Shown here: one piece after another, positions 18,039 to 27,967 of the stretch
How positions within the stretch are numbered: position 1 is the first letter of the stretch
How the letters are laid out: each line of letters starts with the position of its first letter
From: Enterococcus sp. DIV1094
Lineage (GTDB): Bacteria; Bacillota; Bacilli; Lactobacillales; Enterococcaceae
DNA length: 64,000 nt
Direction of reading: 5' to 3'
NCBI RefSeq assembly: GCF_017316305.2
Contig: NZ_CP147250.1
Coordinates: forward strand, 3,099,001-3,163,000
Made by a program: the position numbers and the translations under genes
Notes under the pieces: model-generated
Databases searched by the model: none
Seen by the model: the letters and a program-made list of their open reading frames with translations, nothing else
What the model was told of the DNA's origin: nothing

Positions 18039-19043
18039 TTATACGGATAGTTGTTTCTTTTGAATATGAAATAGTAAGTAAAGAAAGTACGGTGCGCCTA
18101 AGACAGCAATCAATATTCCCGTCGGTACTTCCCCATCAGGTAAAATGACTCGGGCAAGAATATCGGCAATATTGACAAAAAGCCCGCCGAACAACCCACT
18201 CAATAGGAACGCCCAATGATTTTCTTTACGTACGATGATTTTTGCAGCATGAGGTGCGAGTAACCCAACAAAGGATAAGCTACCCGCTACAGCTACACTG
18301 CCACACGCCAAGCCGACAGCAAGTAAGAGCAATAATGACTGACTTCGTGACACATTCAGCCCTAAACTCTGCGCTCGCTCTTGTCCAAATGATAAAAGAC
18401 CGATTCTGCGATTATAGAAAAACGCCAAGGGGATCAAGATGATCGCCCAAGGTAAAAAGGCAGTAACATAAGGCCAACTTGCACCCCAGATTGAACCCGC
18501 TAACCAAGCGTTCACAAAGCCATAATTTTCTTTTGAGATCTTTATTGTACTTAAAAGCATTGCCGCAGAGAAACCCGCATTTACTGCGATACCTGAAAGA
18601 AGCAAGCGATTCATTGCTACTTGTCCTGAACGACGATACGCAACAAAATAAACTAAAAAAGCAGCAAACGTTCCACCTAGAAAGGCGACGAAAAGTAACA
18701 AAAAAGGCGAAGCATGGCTTGTAAAAAAGCCGAGGTACAACATAACGAAAAATCCCGCACCAGAGTTGATACCTAAAATACTGGAGTCGGCTAAAGGATT
18801 TCTAGTTACTCCTTGTAAGAGGAAACCGGCTATTCCTAAACATGCCCCTGCCAGTAAGCTGATCATCAGTCTTGGCAAACGAAATTCTGTCAAAACCAAC
18901 TGTTGGACTTGTGTGCCCCTGCCAAACATGACATCTAGTAATTGGTCGATATATAGAAAAGGGGTGCCGATCATTAAACTGATGATTGCAGTCAAAACCC
19001 ATAAACAGAGTAATAATCCAATGCCCCAATATATTTTTTTCAC
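18039..19043 (-). CDS. FecCD-family iron-siderophore ABC permease (second subunit)
   Basis: 334 residues, about nine membrane helices. The FecCD hallmarks are present: RLPRLMISLLAGACLGIAGFLLQGVTRNPLADSSILGINSGAGF (split segments, about residues 52-100) and the ATPase-contacting GLLAPHAAK loop. It forms a heterodimeric membrane channel with the product of the upstream gene, overlapped by 4 bp. Substrate (ferrichrome, catecholate or other) cannot be read from sequence. Confidence 0.92.
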   Translation of the reverse strand: MKKIYWGIGLLLCLWVLTAIISLMIGTPFLYIDQLLDVMFGRGTQVQQLVLTEFRLPRLMISLLAGACLGIAGFLLQGVTRNPLADSSILGINSGAGFFVMLYLGFFTSHASPFLLLFVAFLGGTFAAFLVYFVAYRRSGQVAMNRLLLSGIAVNAGFSAAMLLSTIKISKENYGFVNAWLAGSIWGASWPYVTAFLPWAIILIPLAFFYNRRIGLLSFGQERAQSLGLNVSRSQSLLLLLAVGLACGSVAVAGSLSFVGLLAPHAAKIIVRKENHWAFLLSGLFGGLFVNIADILARVILPDGEVPTGILIAVLGAPYFLYLLFHIQKKQLSV

Positions 19044-20032
19044 ACGCGTTCCCTCCTAACTTGTACCAATAAGAATGGCACACCAATCAAGGAGATCACT
19101 AAGCCGAACGGTGTTTCAAATGGTGGATTGATCATCCGTGCGACAAAGTCTGCTAGCATGACTAAGACACCGCCAGCGATAAACGAAGCTGGTAAGACAT
19201 AGCGATAATCCGTACCGACAAAGCCACGAACAATTGGTGGTACCATCAAGCCAATAAAGGAAACGGGTCCAACTAAAGAAACAGCAAGCGCAGCTAAGAT
19301 CGAGACAAAAATGAACACTAAGACACGTGTCCGCTGTGGGTGTCCGCCTAGTGCAATGGCATGTGATTCGCTTAAATGGATCAAGGAAATCGATTTGCCT
19401 AACAGAAAAGAGCCAATAACTGCCACTAAATAGATCGGCGAAAGAACGATCAACTGTTGCCAAGTAATATTAGCCGCTCCACCAACGAACCAAAATGTTA
19501 AATCTTGTTGTAAATTGAATAGCTGAGTCAACGCTTGGCTGATCGCAGTAAAAAAAGAACTGATCGCCACACCGGCTAAAATCATCTGCATGGTACTAAG
19601 CCCGATTTTTGAAAAACTGAAAAAACCTAAGACGATCATCGTCACGATCAACGACCCAAGTAATGAAAGTAAAAAAATGGCAAATGGCGAAGCTTTTGGT
19701 AAAAAGGCAAAGCTAAATGCCATAGCTAATGATGCGCCAGCATTTATCCCTAACAATCCTGAATCCGCTAAATTATTTCTAGTGACACCTTGCATCAAAG
19801 CCCCACTGAGTGCGAAACAACTGCCGACGATGAATGCACCAACTACACGTGGCAAACGGATATTACGAATGATCTGCTGTGCTTGATCAGTCGAATCAAA
19901 TTGAAAGAGCGCTTGCCAAACTTCATTGCCTTTAACTGTAGAGGCACCATTATACAAAGCAAAAAAGAAGATGATGATTGCCAATAGCAGAAGTAGCCAT
20001 AGCGTCATTATTTTTTTCCCTTTTCTCATCAT
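19040..20032 (-). CDS. FecCD-family iron-siderophore ABC permease (first subunit)
   Basis: 330 residues with the same fold and signature as its partner: RLPRVVGAFIVGSCFALSGAL, GVTRNNLADSGLLGINAGAS and LVGPVSFIGLMVPPIVR for ATPase contact. Start overlaps the stop of the ATPase gene by 4 bp and its own stop overlaps the next permease by 4 bp, a tightly coupled operon. Confidence 0.92.
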   Translation of the reverse strand: MMRKGKKIMTLWLLLLLAIIIFFFALYNGASTVKGNEVWQALFQFDSTDQAQQIIRNIRLPRVVGAFIVGSCFALSGALMQGVTRNNLADSGLLGINAGASLAMAFSFAFLPKASPFAIFLLSLLGSLIVTMIVLGFFSFSKIGLSTMQMILAGVAISSFFTAISQALTQLFNLQQDLTFWFVGGAANITWQQLIVLSPIYLVAVIGSFLLGKSISLIHLSESHAIALGGHPQRTRVLVFIFVSILAALAVSLVGPVSFIGLMVPPIVRGFVGTDYRYVLPASFIAGGVLVMLADFVARMINPPFETPFGLVISLIGVPFLLVQVRRERV

Positions 20033-20829
20033 TTCTCCTCCTGTTTCTTGATTAGATCATACGTTAAGAAAACAGGTTTATTTGTCTCAGGTAGCTGGAC
20101 GATTTGTGCATCGATCTCAAAAATCTCTCTCATCCATTCTTTGGTAATGACTTCTTCTGGCGTCCCATCGACAACTAATCGTCCTTCTTTCATCGCGACT
20201 AAATAATCAGAAAAACGAGAGGCATGATTGATATCATGGATCGACATCAAGATCGTGGTTTTTTTCATTCGATTGATTTCTGTTAATAAATCTAATATCT
20301 CTAATTGATGTGCAGGGTCTAAAAAAGTGGTTGGTTCATCAAGTATCAAGATATCCGCTTCTTGAGCTAACGCCATGGCGATCCAAACTCGCTGCGCTTG
20401 GCCACCTGACAGGCTTGCTATATCTCGATCTTTCAATGCGATAAGATTTGTTGCTGTCAATGCCCACTCGATAGCTTGCAGATCTTGATCGTCCATGCCA
20501 CTAAATAATTTTTGATAAGGATATCTACCATAAGAAACCACTTCTTCTACTGTCATCCCTAATGGATATTCACTCGTTTGAGCAAGTAAAGCAAGTTTTC
20601 GTGCTAATTCTTTTGAATGGTAGGTCGTCAATTCACGATCATTGACAAGTATTTTGCCATTTTTTACAGGAAGTATGCGGGTGAAGCTTTTTAATAAGGT
20701 AGACTTGCCACTACCATTTGGACCGATCAAACTGGTGATCTTCCCTTCCGGTATTGCGACAGATAAATTTTCAATTATCGTTTTATTGGGGTAACCGGTA
20801 GTGATTTCAGTGGCATTTAATCTAGACAT
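20029..20829 (-). CDS. Iron-siderophore ABC transporter ATPase
   Basis: 266 residues from the ATG at 20829 (MSRLNATEITTGY), with GGGGGAAG just upstream. All ABC motifs are present: Walker A GPNGSGKST, signature LSGGQAQRVWIAMAL, Walker B ILILDEPTTFLD and the switch histidine (SIHDINH). FecE/FhuC type. First gene of the minus-strand uptake operon, controlled by a Fur-type box. Confidence 0.95.
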   Translation of the reverse strand: MSRLNATEITTGYPNKTIIENLSVAIPEGKITSLIGPNGSGKSTLLKSFTRILPVKNGKILVNDRELTTYHSKELARKLALLAQTSEYPLGMTVEEVVSYGRYPYQKLFSGMDDQDLQAIEWALTATNLIALKDRDIASLSGGQAQRVWIAMALAQEADILILDEPTTFLDPAHQLEILDLLTEINRMKKTTILMSIHDINHASRFSDYLVAMKEGRLVVDGTPEEVITKEWMREIFEIDAQIVQLPETNKPVFLTYDLIKKQEEK

Positions 20830-20846
20830 ATACTTCCCCCTCTCAT

Positions 20847-20861
20847 TGAAAATCATTCTCA
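20847..20861. promoter_or_regulatory. Fur-type box for the permease/ATPase operon
   Basis: TGAAAATCATTCTCA matches the 7-1-7 Fur consensus TGATAATNATTATCA at 13 of 15 positions. It overlaps the region just after a minus-strand promoter (TTGACG at 20885-20890, CATAAT at 20862-20867, 17-bp spacer), 18 bp upstream of the ATPase start. Confidence 0.75.
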
Positions 20862-20924
20862 ATTATGACGGTACTTCACAAATTCGTCAAGCATAAATTT
20901 CATCGTTTACGCTAGTAAAAAGAG

Positions 20925-20953
20925 TTGACAGCGCCCTTATCTTGGGGAATAAT
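20925..20953 (+). promoter_or_regulatory. Promoter of the siderophore-binding lipoprotein
   Basis: Consensus -35 TTGACA (20925-20930), 17-bp spacer, -10 AATAAT (20948-20953), directly followed by a Fur-type box. Confidence 0.7.
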
Positions 20954-20959
20954 AGCAAT

Positions 20960-20974
20960 TGAGAAACGTTCTCA
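20960..20974. promoter_or_regulatory. Fur-type box for the binding lipoprotein
   Basis: TGAGAAACGTTCTCA, the core of a perfect palindrome AATTGAGAA-ACG-TTCTCAATT (20958-20978), just downstream of the -10 box. The two boxes in this divergent gap imply joint iron repression. Confidence 0.75.
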
Positions 20975-20994
20975 ATTACATTTGGAGGAAAGAC

Positions 20995-21951
20995 ATGAGA
21001 CTTAAAAATAAACTATTCACAATCTCTAGTGCATTACTGATGGTAGGATTGCTTAGTGCTTGCTCGCCAAGCTCATCAACAACGGAAGAAACAGCTTTTT
21101 CAACGACTACCGCTGATAATGGTACACATACGGTGACCGATACATTAGGCCACTCCGTTGAAGTGCCAAACCAACCGAAACGCATCATCGGTAGTTACTT
21201 AGAGGATTATCTGATTGCTTTAGGTGAAACGCCTGTCGCACAATGGACAGTCGGTAGCGGTTCGATCCAAGATTATTTACAAGAAGATCTGAAAGATATC
21301 CCAACGATTTCCTATGATTTACCTTACGAAAATGTGTTGAGTTTTGAACCTGATCTATTATTGATCTCTTCTTCTGCAACGGTTGAAGGTGGCAAATACG
21401 AGCAATATAGTAAAATTGCCCCAACCTACGTCGTTAAAAATGGGACAGATGTCACATGGGAAGAACAATTACAAGACATCGGTAAAGTGTTGAATAAAGA
21501 GGATAAAGCCAAAGAAATCATTCAAGACTACCAAGATTATGCGAAAGAAACAAGAGAAGCATTGAGTGACAAGATCAATGGCAAAACAGCCGCTGTCTTA
21601 TGGGTCACAAACAACTCTGCTTTTATGGTCAGCGAGAACCGTTCAAGCGGACGCATCGTTTATGAAGATCTACAGTTTGGCGTTCCTTCTTTAGTGGAAG
21701 AAGTATCAAAAGAAGCAACTTCTGACTGGTCAGCTGTTTCATCAGAAAAATTAGCTGAATTAGACGCAGACTACATCATTTTAGTGAACAGCGATGAACA
21801 AGCGGCGATGTTCAACGAACCTACTTGGCAAAATCTGAAAGCAGTGAAAGCCAATCAAGTATTCGAGTTTGGCCCAACTTCTAGCTGGTTGTACAATGGT
21901 CCGATCGCTAGTCGTCAAATGATCGATGATATTAAAGCAGAGCTAAAATAA
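20995..21951 (+). CDS. Iron-siderophore ABC transporter substrate-binding lipoprotein
   Basis: 318 residues from the ATG at 20995 with TTGGAGGAAAG upstream; the frame is open 12 codons earlier, but this start fits the signal peptide. Lipobox LLSAC at about 17-21 gives a diacylglyceryl cysteine. The mature part is a class III periplasmic-binding fold: HTVTDTLGHSVEVPNQPKRIIG (split across about 46-68), YENVLSFEPDLLLISSS. It captures the ferric siderophore outside the membrane and delivers it to the divergently encoded permease/ATPase. Confidence 0.93.
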   Translation: MRLKNKLFTISSALLMVGLLSACSPSSSTTEETAFSTTTADNGTHTVTDTLGHSVEVPNQPKRIIGSYLEDYLIALGETPVAQWTVGSGSIQDYLQEDLKDIPTISYDLPYENVLSFEPDLLLISSSATVEGGKYEQYSKIAPTYVVKNGTDVTWEEQLQDIGKVLNKEDKAKEIIQDYQDYAKETREALSDKINGKTAAVLWVTNNSAFMVSENRSSGRIVYEDLQFGVPSLVEEVSKEATSDWSAVSSEKLAELDADYIILVNSDEQAAMFNEPTWQNLKAVKANQVFEFGPTSSWLYNGPIASRQMIDDIKAELK

Positions 21952-21980
21952 AATCAGCTTTAAGTAAAATCACAAAAACA

Positions 21981-22027
21981 AACGACAATCACCAAATAAA
22001 TGTATTTGTTGGTGATTGTCGTTTTTT
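21981..22027. terminator. Bidirectional terminator between binding lipoprotein and kdpE
   Basis: AACGACAATCACCAA / TTGGTGATTGTCGTT perfect 15-bp stem with TTTTTT on the plus side; serves the plus-strand lipoprotein gene and possibly the minus-strand kdpDE end. Confidence 0.85.
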
Positions 22028-22051
22028 GATGATCATTTTTTCTAGCAATTC

Positions 22052-22735
22052 CTAAGAATTTCGGTAATCCCGTAACCGATAGCCAACGCCGATCTCTGTG
22101 ATCAAATATTCTGGGCTGATGGTATTTTTCTCGATTTTTTTACGGATATTTGACATGTTGACCCTCAACACCTGAGAATCGGTTCCATAAGGTCCCCAAA
22201 CTTCTGACGTTAATACACGATACGTGACGACTTTGCCGAGATGTTGGAATAAAACGAGTAAAATACGGTATTCATTTTTCGTCAGATGGATCGGTTCTCC
22301 TGCTTTTGTCAACAGTTGACTTTCTGTATCCAAACATAATTCTCCGTTCGTAATGATCGCAGGTAATTCTTCTTGTTTACGATGACGAAAAGCTGTTCTG
22401 ATCCTAGCAAGTAATTCATTCATCCCAAAAGGTTTCGTCACATAATCATCCGCACCAAGATCGAGAGCTTTGACCTTTTCATGTTCGTTGTTACGCGCAG
22501 AGATCACGATCAACGGAGTAGCAAGTCGTTTACGGATGATTTTCAATAGCTCGATGCCATCGATATCAGGCAACCCTAAATCAAGCAAAATCAAATCAAA
22601 GGAAGTTTCTTGGAACACATTCAAAGCTTCCATGCCTGTTGCCGCTATCGTCACTTGATAGTGTTCTTTTGCTAACACGACTTCCATAAAATCGGTGATC
22701 GTTGGGTCATCTTCAATCAATAGGACTTTCCTCAT
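22052..22735 (-). CDS. kdpE: Potassium-responsive response regulator KdpE
   Basis: 227 residues from the ATG at 22735 (MRKVLLIEDD), with GAGGAGG upstream. Receiver domain with phosphoacceptor Asp in LILLDLGLPDIDG (about 53) and Lys in VTKPFG; C-terminal OmpR-type winged helix (LTKNEYRILLVLF, VLRVNMSNIRKKIE). It overlaps the 3' end of kdpD by 23 bp. Activates kdpFABC at low potassium or turgor. Confidence 0.95.
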   Translation of the reverse strand: MRKVLLIEDDPTITDFMEVVLAKEHYQVTIAATGMEALNVFQETSFDLILLDLGLPDIDGIELLKIIRKRLATPLIVISARNNEHEKVKALDLGADDYVTKPFGMNELLARIRTAFRHRKQEELPAIITNGELCLDTESQLLTKAGEPIHLTKNEYRILLVLFQHLGKVVTYRVLTSEVWGPYGTDSQVLRVNMSNIRKKIEKNTISPEYLITEIGVGYRLRDYRNS

Positions 22736-25337
22736 GCAGCGCCACCTCCTCACTCTTTTTCAGATAAATACGAACCACTGTTTTTCCTTCTGCTACGGTC
22801 ATTTCTAGTTTACCACCATGAGCATGGACGATCGTTTTGACAATACTTAAGCCAATCCCAAGGCCATTTTTAGAATCGATCGGTACTTCTTCTTCGTTCG
22901 ATAGATTCATTTGGATTTTTTCATATTGCTTCAACGAGATCTCACCGTCATTTTTTACTTCACAAATGACGTTTTCGCCTTCTTGGTACACGCCGACTTC
23001 TACTTGTCCTTTGACTGAGCCATGGCGGAACGCGTTTTCCACCAGATTGAACATCGCTTGTTCGATCAATATCGGATCAACTTCTACGAATAAAACAGTC
23101 GAAGGTAAATGGACGCGCAATGCTTTGTCAGGATACACCTTCGTAGCATGTTCATACACAGCTTCAATGATTTCTTCGATCGGTTCCGCCGATTTTTTCA
23201 CTTGCATCGTGTCCATATTGATGCGAGTAATCGATAGCAGATTTTCCACCATCCGGATCAACCACTGAGATTCGGTCTGGATATCGGTCAAAAGCTTTTG
23301 CCGCGTCGTTTGTTTCAGCTCTTCATTTGTTTGCAAGAGTGTTTCCGCAATTCCAGAAATCGCCGTCAGTGGTGTACGCAAATCGTGAGAGATCGCCCGC
23401 AATAAATTGCTACGAACTTTCTCCCGCTCATTTTCTAACTCGATCTGCTCTTTTTCATTTTTAAGCTCGGTTTGCTCCAAAATAACCGCAAGTTGTGTTA
23501 ATACTAAGCGCAGGTAGTTCAATTGGCTATCCTCGATTGGGAGCACCCGACTGCGACGAATGCCTAACACAGCTAACGTCTTCCCATTTGCAACGATCGG
23601 TAAGTAAAAACCTTTTGCCCCACTTAACGTATCAGTGCCATAGCCTGATTCTTTTTGGTTTTTAGCCGTCCAATAAGCCACAGCCGCTTCTTCTGGGTGA
23701 TCTAATAAGAGCGGTGCTTCTTTCGGTGTATATTGACTTTGCTTCATGGCATGTTTATCAAAGAAAATCACTTCGCGATCTAACAGACGTCCTAAATAAG
23801 TCGCCGATAGTTCAACGATTTGTTGCTGGTCTTCTGCTAAAACAAACTGTTTGTTCAATTCATACAAAATTTCCATTTGCTGTTCTTTTTCTCTTGCATG
23901 GACCGCCTGTTTTTTCAAACGAACCATTAGATTACTGATCATCAATGCCACGATCAGCATAATGACCAAAGTGATCGGATAGCCTTGTTTATACACGGTC
24001 AAGGAATAAAGAGGTTCAACAAAAAACCAGTTAAAAGCCAAGACACTTAAAATGGAAGATAACGCACTCCAAAAGTAACCAGAGGTCAAACGAGCAACAA
24101 GTAAAATAAAGAAAATATAGACCAACATCAAGTTTTGTTCCCCAAAGTGAAGATATTGCATCCCTTCAGTTAAAATCGTTGCCACGAAGACACAGATCAA
24201 TGAAATGGCAAAATCTTTCCCTCCCCCTTCCACTAGTTCTTTGGAATGGGCAAGGAGTGTGGAACGTTTTTCTTTATATGGGATCAAATGAAGTTCAGTT
24301 TCTGGCAATCGCTTGAGTAAGCGTACATCTAGCTCTTCTGAAAATAAACGCTCATACCAAGGCTTCACCAAGTTTTTACCGATGATCAAATCGGTTGCTC
24401 CGACTAGTTTAGCATATTCGACGATCGTTTCAAAAGAATGATCCTCCTCGATCACCACGACTTCTGCCCCAAGTTTCTCCGCTAAGTCATTCGTTCCTTG
24501 TAAACGATCATCAGAACGAATGTAAAGGACGATCCATTCTGCACCTAGTCCTTGCGCTAATCGTGCGGTCCAGCGAATGCTTTTTTCAGCCATTTTAGGG
24601 AAAGCATCTTGAACGATCGTGATCAATTTACTTTGGACACCATTTGTCTTACCGATCACGCGATTGATATGATCCGAGGCACGCTGGATCGCTAACCCTC
24701 TTAATTGTTCCAATTTTTTAGGAATAAAAAAATGTTGCAACGCCCGCTTCGCATTTTCATTAGCGTAGATTTTTCCTTGTGCCAAACGATCGATCAATTC
24801 ATCCGGTTCAACATCGATGACTTTTAACGTTGCATGCTGGAAAAACGTATCGGGAACCGTTTCTTTTACTTCGATTCCTGTTACTTCTTCAACGATATCA
24901 TTCAAGCTTTCAATATGTTGGACATTGATCGTCGTATGGACATTGATGCCTGCATTCAATAATTCTTCAATGTCTTGATATCGTTTGCGATTTCTTGACC
25001 CTGGAGCATTACTATGGGCAAGCTCATCAATCAACACGATTTCTGGCTGTCGCTTGATGATTGCATCGATATTTGGTTCACTCAAAGTCAACCCTTTATA
25101 TGTCAGCTCTTTTAAAGGGATCTGTGGTAGCCCCTTTAACAACTCATTTGTATCTGGACGATCATGAGGCTCGATATAACCAACTACGATATCTTTTCCT
25201 AGAACTCTCAGTTCCTGTGCTTCTGCAAGCATCGCATACGTCTTACCGACGCCCGCGGCGAAACCAAAATAAACCCGCAGACGCCCTCGACCTTTTTCAG
25301 GCTTGTATAATCTCTCTGAAATATTCTGTCTTTCCAT
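22713..25337 (-). CDS. kdpD: Sensor histidine kinase KdpD
   Basis: 874 residues. Domain order: KdpD N-terminal domain with Walker A GFAAGVGKTYAML (about 26-38), universal-stress-protein-like domain (about 245-370), four membrane helices (about 375-470), GAF-like domain, HisKA with SHDLRTPLTAIS (about 645), and HATPase (NLVENAFRHGS, NGLGIGLSIVKTIV). Full length and intact. Together with KdpE it senses potassium limitation. Confidence 0.95.
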   Translation of the reverse strand: MERQNISERLYKPEKGRGRLRVYFGFAAGVGKTYAMLAEAQELRVLGKDIVVGYIEPHDRPDTNELLKGLPQIPLKELTYKGLTLSEPNIDAIIKRQPEIVLIDELAHSNAPGSRNRKRYQDIEELLNAGINVHTTINVQHIESLNDIVEEVTGIEVKETVPDTFFQHATLKVIDVEPDELIDRLAQGKIYANENAKRALQHFFIPKKLEQLRGLAIQRASDHINRVIGKTNGVQSKLITIVQDAFPKMAEKSIRWTARLAQGLGAEWIVLYIRSDDRLQGTNDLAEKLGAEVVVIEEDHSFETIVEYAKLVGATDLIIGKNLVKPWYERLFSEELDVRLLKRLPETELHLIPYKEKRSTLLAHSKELVEGGGKDFAISLICVFVATILTEGMQYLHFGEQNLMLVYIFFILLVARLTSGYFWSALSSILSVLAFNWFFVEPLYSLTVYKQGYPITLVIMLIVALMISNLMVRLKKQAVHAREKEQQMEILYELNKQFVLAEDQQQIVELSATYLGRLLDREVIFFDKHAMKQSQYTPKEAPLLLDHPEEAAVAYWTAKNQKESGYGTDTLSGAKGFYLPIVANGKTLAVLGIRRSRVLPIEDSQLNYLRLVLTQLAVILEQTELKNEKEQIELENEREKVRSNLLRAISHDLRTPLTAISGIAETLLQTNEELKQTTRQKLLTDIQTESQWLIRMVENLLSITRINMDTMQVKKSAEPIEEIIEAVYEHATKVYPDKALRVHLPSTVLFVEVDPILIEQAMFNLVENAFRHGSVKGQVEVGVYQEGENVICEVKNDGEISLKQYEKIQMNLSNEEEVPIDSKNGLGIGLSIVKTIVHAHGGKLEMTVAEGKTVVRIYLKKSEEVALHEESPID

Positions 25338-25364
25338 CTTTGTTTCTCCTAATCCCTCTGTCCT

Positions 25365-25886
25365 CTATAAACGATCTAATGACAGATTCAGTTCAAGCAC
25401 ATTGACAAATTTCCGATCCGAAAACCAATCTTTCTGTGCTTTTTCCTGTATTATAGCACGAATCTTAGTCACGTCTTGTCCACGCTCCTTGGCGATCCGT
25501 GAGGCTTGACTTTCTGCGGCAGCTACGCTGATATGTGGATCGAGACCACTTGCTGAGTTCGTGACCAGATCGATCGGGATCTCAATTGTTTGATTGTTTT
25601 GTTGAGCTAATCTTGTTTTGTCTTCTACTAATTTCTTTTGCTCGACTGACGTTGGTGAAAGTTGTGTTACTTCTTGGTCTCTTCCATTAAAATAAGCAGC
25701 TTGTTGAAACGGTTGGCCAATCAATGTTGAACCGACCACCTTTCCTGCAACGACTTCCTGACTGCCGTTGGCTTGATGGGGAAAGAAAAGTTGACCGATC
25801 CCAGTAACAGTCACGGTATAAAGCCCACCAAAAAGTAGAATGCTGATAAATAAAAAACTGAGCTGTGCTCTAAGTACCTTTTTCAT
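25365..25886 (-). CDS. kdpC: Potassium-transporting ATPase KdpC subunit
   Basis: 173 residues. One N-terminal membrane helix (about 6-32), then the conserved motifs LIGQPFQQAAYFNGR and VTNSASGLDPHIS, which identify KdpC. KdpC joins KdpA and KdpB in the high-affinity K+ pump. Located 35 bp after kdpB and 27 bp before kdpD. Confidence 0.95.
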   Translation of the reverse strand: MKKVLRAQLSFLFISILLFGGLYTVTVTGIGQLFFPHQANGSQEVVAGKVVGSTLIGQPFQQAAYFNGRDQEVTQLSPTSVEQKKLVEDKTRLAQQNNQTIEIPIDLVTNSASGLDPHISVAAAESQASRIAKERGQDVTKIRAIIQEKAQKDWFSDRKFVNVLELNLSLDRL

Positions 25887-25921
25887 AGGGTATTTCCTTC
25901 TTTCTATAAAATGATTCAGTG

Positions 25922-27952
25922 TTAGATCAAGAAAAAGCTTAAAGCGAGATCGATCAGTTTGATGAATACGAAGGGGGCAATCAATCCACCTAATCCGTAC
26001 ACTAAAAGATTATGTCGCAAAATCTGACTTGCAGGTTTTTCGGTATACTTGACTCCTTTTAAAGCTAAAGGAATCAAAGCAACAATAATGACTGCATTAT
26101 AGATAACAGCCGACAAAATCGCTGTAAGGGGGCTGCCTAATGCCATGATATTCAACTGCGCCAATTCTGGATATATGCCATAAAACAAGACTGGGATCAC
26201 CGCAAAATATTTTGCTACATCATTTGCAATACTGAACGTCGTCAATGCCCCTCTGGTCATCAATAGTTGTTTCCCGATACGAACGACCTTCAATAGCTTT
26301 GTTGGACTGGAATCTAAATCGATCATATTCCCTGCTTCTTTTGCTGCTTGCGTTCCGGTATTCATCGCCACAGCAACATCTGCTTGTGCTAATGCCGGTG
26401 CATCGTTGGTTCCGTCACCAGTCATTGCGACAAGGTGACCTTTTTCTTGATAATCACGGATCAGATCCATTTTATTTTCAGGTGTAGCTTCAGCAAGAAA
26501 GTCATCGACGCCTGCCTCAGCTGCAATCGCCGCTGCTGTCAACGGATTATCCCCTGTGATCATGATTGTTTTGATGCCCATTTTGCGCATGTCAGCAAAG
26601 TTTTCTTGCACACCATTTTTAACAATATCTTTTAGATAAATGACACCCATCACTTGGTCATTTTTCACAACAACTAACGGTGTTCCTCCAGCTTGCGCAA
26701 CTTTCGCAACGATTTGATCACATTCTTCTGGATACTGTCCGCCGCGCGCTTCTACGTATTTCTTCATTGTATCTGCGGCACCTTTACGAATTTGGTCGCC
26801 ACGATAATCCATCCCACTCATGCGAGTTTGTGCGCTAAAATCAATGAATTTCACTTCTGATTTTTCAAAAACACGTTCTCGCAACGCAAATTTTTCTTTT
26901 GCTAAAATGACGATACTTCGCCCTTCCGCTGTCTCATCTGCCAAAGAAGAAAGTTGCGCCGCATCAGCTAATTGTTGCTCTGTGATACCTTTTACCGGTA
27001 AAAACTCACTGGCACGACGATTTCCTAAAGTAATCGTTCCTGTTTTATCTAAAAGCAACACATCCACATCTCCAGCAGCTTCGATTGCTCGACCACTCAT
27101 GGCAATGACATTTTCTTTCGTTAAACGACTCATTCCTGCAATCCCGATCGACGAAATCAATGCACCGATCGTGGTAGGAGCGAGGCAGACAAACAAAGCA
27201 ATGACAACAATTGTCGCAATCGATTCTCCTTTTCCTGAGAGCATCGTACTTAATTCAGTAAATGGCACTAAACTAACCGAAACAACTAAAAAGATGATCG
27301 TTAAAGTGATCAAAAAGATTTGTAAACCAATCTCGTTCGGTGTTTTTTTTCGTTGGGTACCTTCCACCATCGAAATCATTTGATCTAAAAAGGAATGCCC
27401 ATTCTCTGACGTCACACGGATCACCAAGTAGTCAGAAACAACCGTTGTCCCACCAGTGACCGCACTGCGATCGCCGCCTGATTCACGAATCACTGGCGCG
27501 GATTCCCCAGTGATGGCACTCTCATCCACTGAAGCAGCGCCTTCGATCACATCTCCATCAGCAGGAATCTGTTGTCCTGAGACTACATAGATCAAATCGC
27601 CTTTTTTTAAATCTGAAGATTTGATCTCAATAAATTCTTGATTTTCAATATCTTCTAAGCGGTGGATCTTATACGTGATCACTTCTTTTTTGGCTTGCTT
27701 CAAGCTGTTTGCCTGTGCTTTTCCTCGTCCTTCCGCTACTGCTTCAGCAAAATTGGCAAAAAGTAAGGTGATCCATAGTAAGCATGTGATCGTGACTGTA
27801 AACCATAAAGGGACAGCCGATTGTTCAAAACAAAGGATCGTAGCCATGATTGCTCCGATATAGACCATGAACATCACTGGATTCTTGATTTGTTGTCGTG
27901 GATCTAATTTGATGAATGCTTCTTTCATTGCCCATACATAAATAGTTTTCAT
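25922..27952 (-). CDS. kdpB: Potassium-transporting P-type ATPase KdpB
   Basis: 676 residues. P-type ATPase with phosphorylation motif DKTGTIT (about 302-308), the TGES actuator motif, [24 protein letters not shown] hinge (in parts) and [11 protein letters not shown]. Seven membrane helices by eye. It hydrolyses ATP to drive K+ through KdpA. Confidence 0.96.
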   Translation of the reverse strand: MKTIYVWAMKEAFIKLDPRQQIKNPVMFMVYIGAIMATILCFEQSAVPLWFTVTITCLLWITLLFANFAEAVAEGRGKAQANSLKQAKKEVITYKIHRLEDIENQEFIEIKSSDLKKGDLIYVVSGQQIPADGDVIEGAASVDESAITGESAPVIRESGGDRSAVTGGTTVVSDYLVIRVTSENGHSFLDQMISMVEGTQRKKTPNEIGLQIFLITLTIIFLVVSVSLVPFTELSTMLSGKGESIATIVVIALFVCLAPTTIGALISSIGIAGMSRLTKENVIAMSGRAIEAAGDVDVLLLDKTGTITLGNRRASEFLPVKGITEQQLADAAQLSSLADETAEGRSIVILAKEKFALRERVFEKSEVKFIDFSAQTRMSGMDYRGDQIRKGAADTMKKYVEARGGQYPEECDQIVAKVAQAGGTPLVVVKNDQVMGVIYLKDIVKNGVQENFADMRKMGIKTIMITGDNPLTAAAIAAEAGVDDFLAEATPENKMDLIRDYQEKGHLVAMTGDGTNDAPALAQADVAVAMNTGTQAAKEAGNMIDLDSSPTKLLKVVRIGKQLLMTRGALTTFSIANDVAKYFAVIPVLFYGIYPELAQLNIMALGSPLTAILSAVIYNAVIIVALIPLALKGVKYTEKPASQILRHNLLVYGLGGLIAPFVFIKLIDLALSFFLI

Positions 27953-27967
27953 TTGATTTTACTCCTT

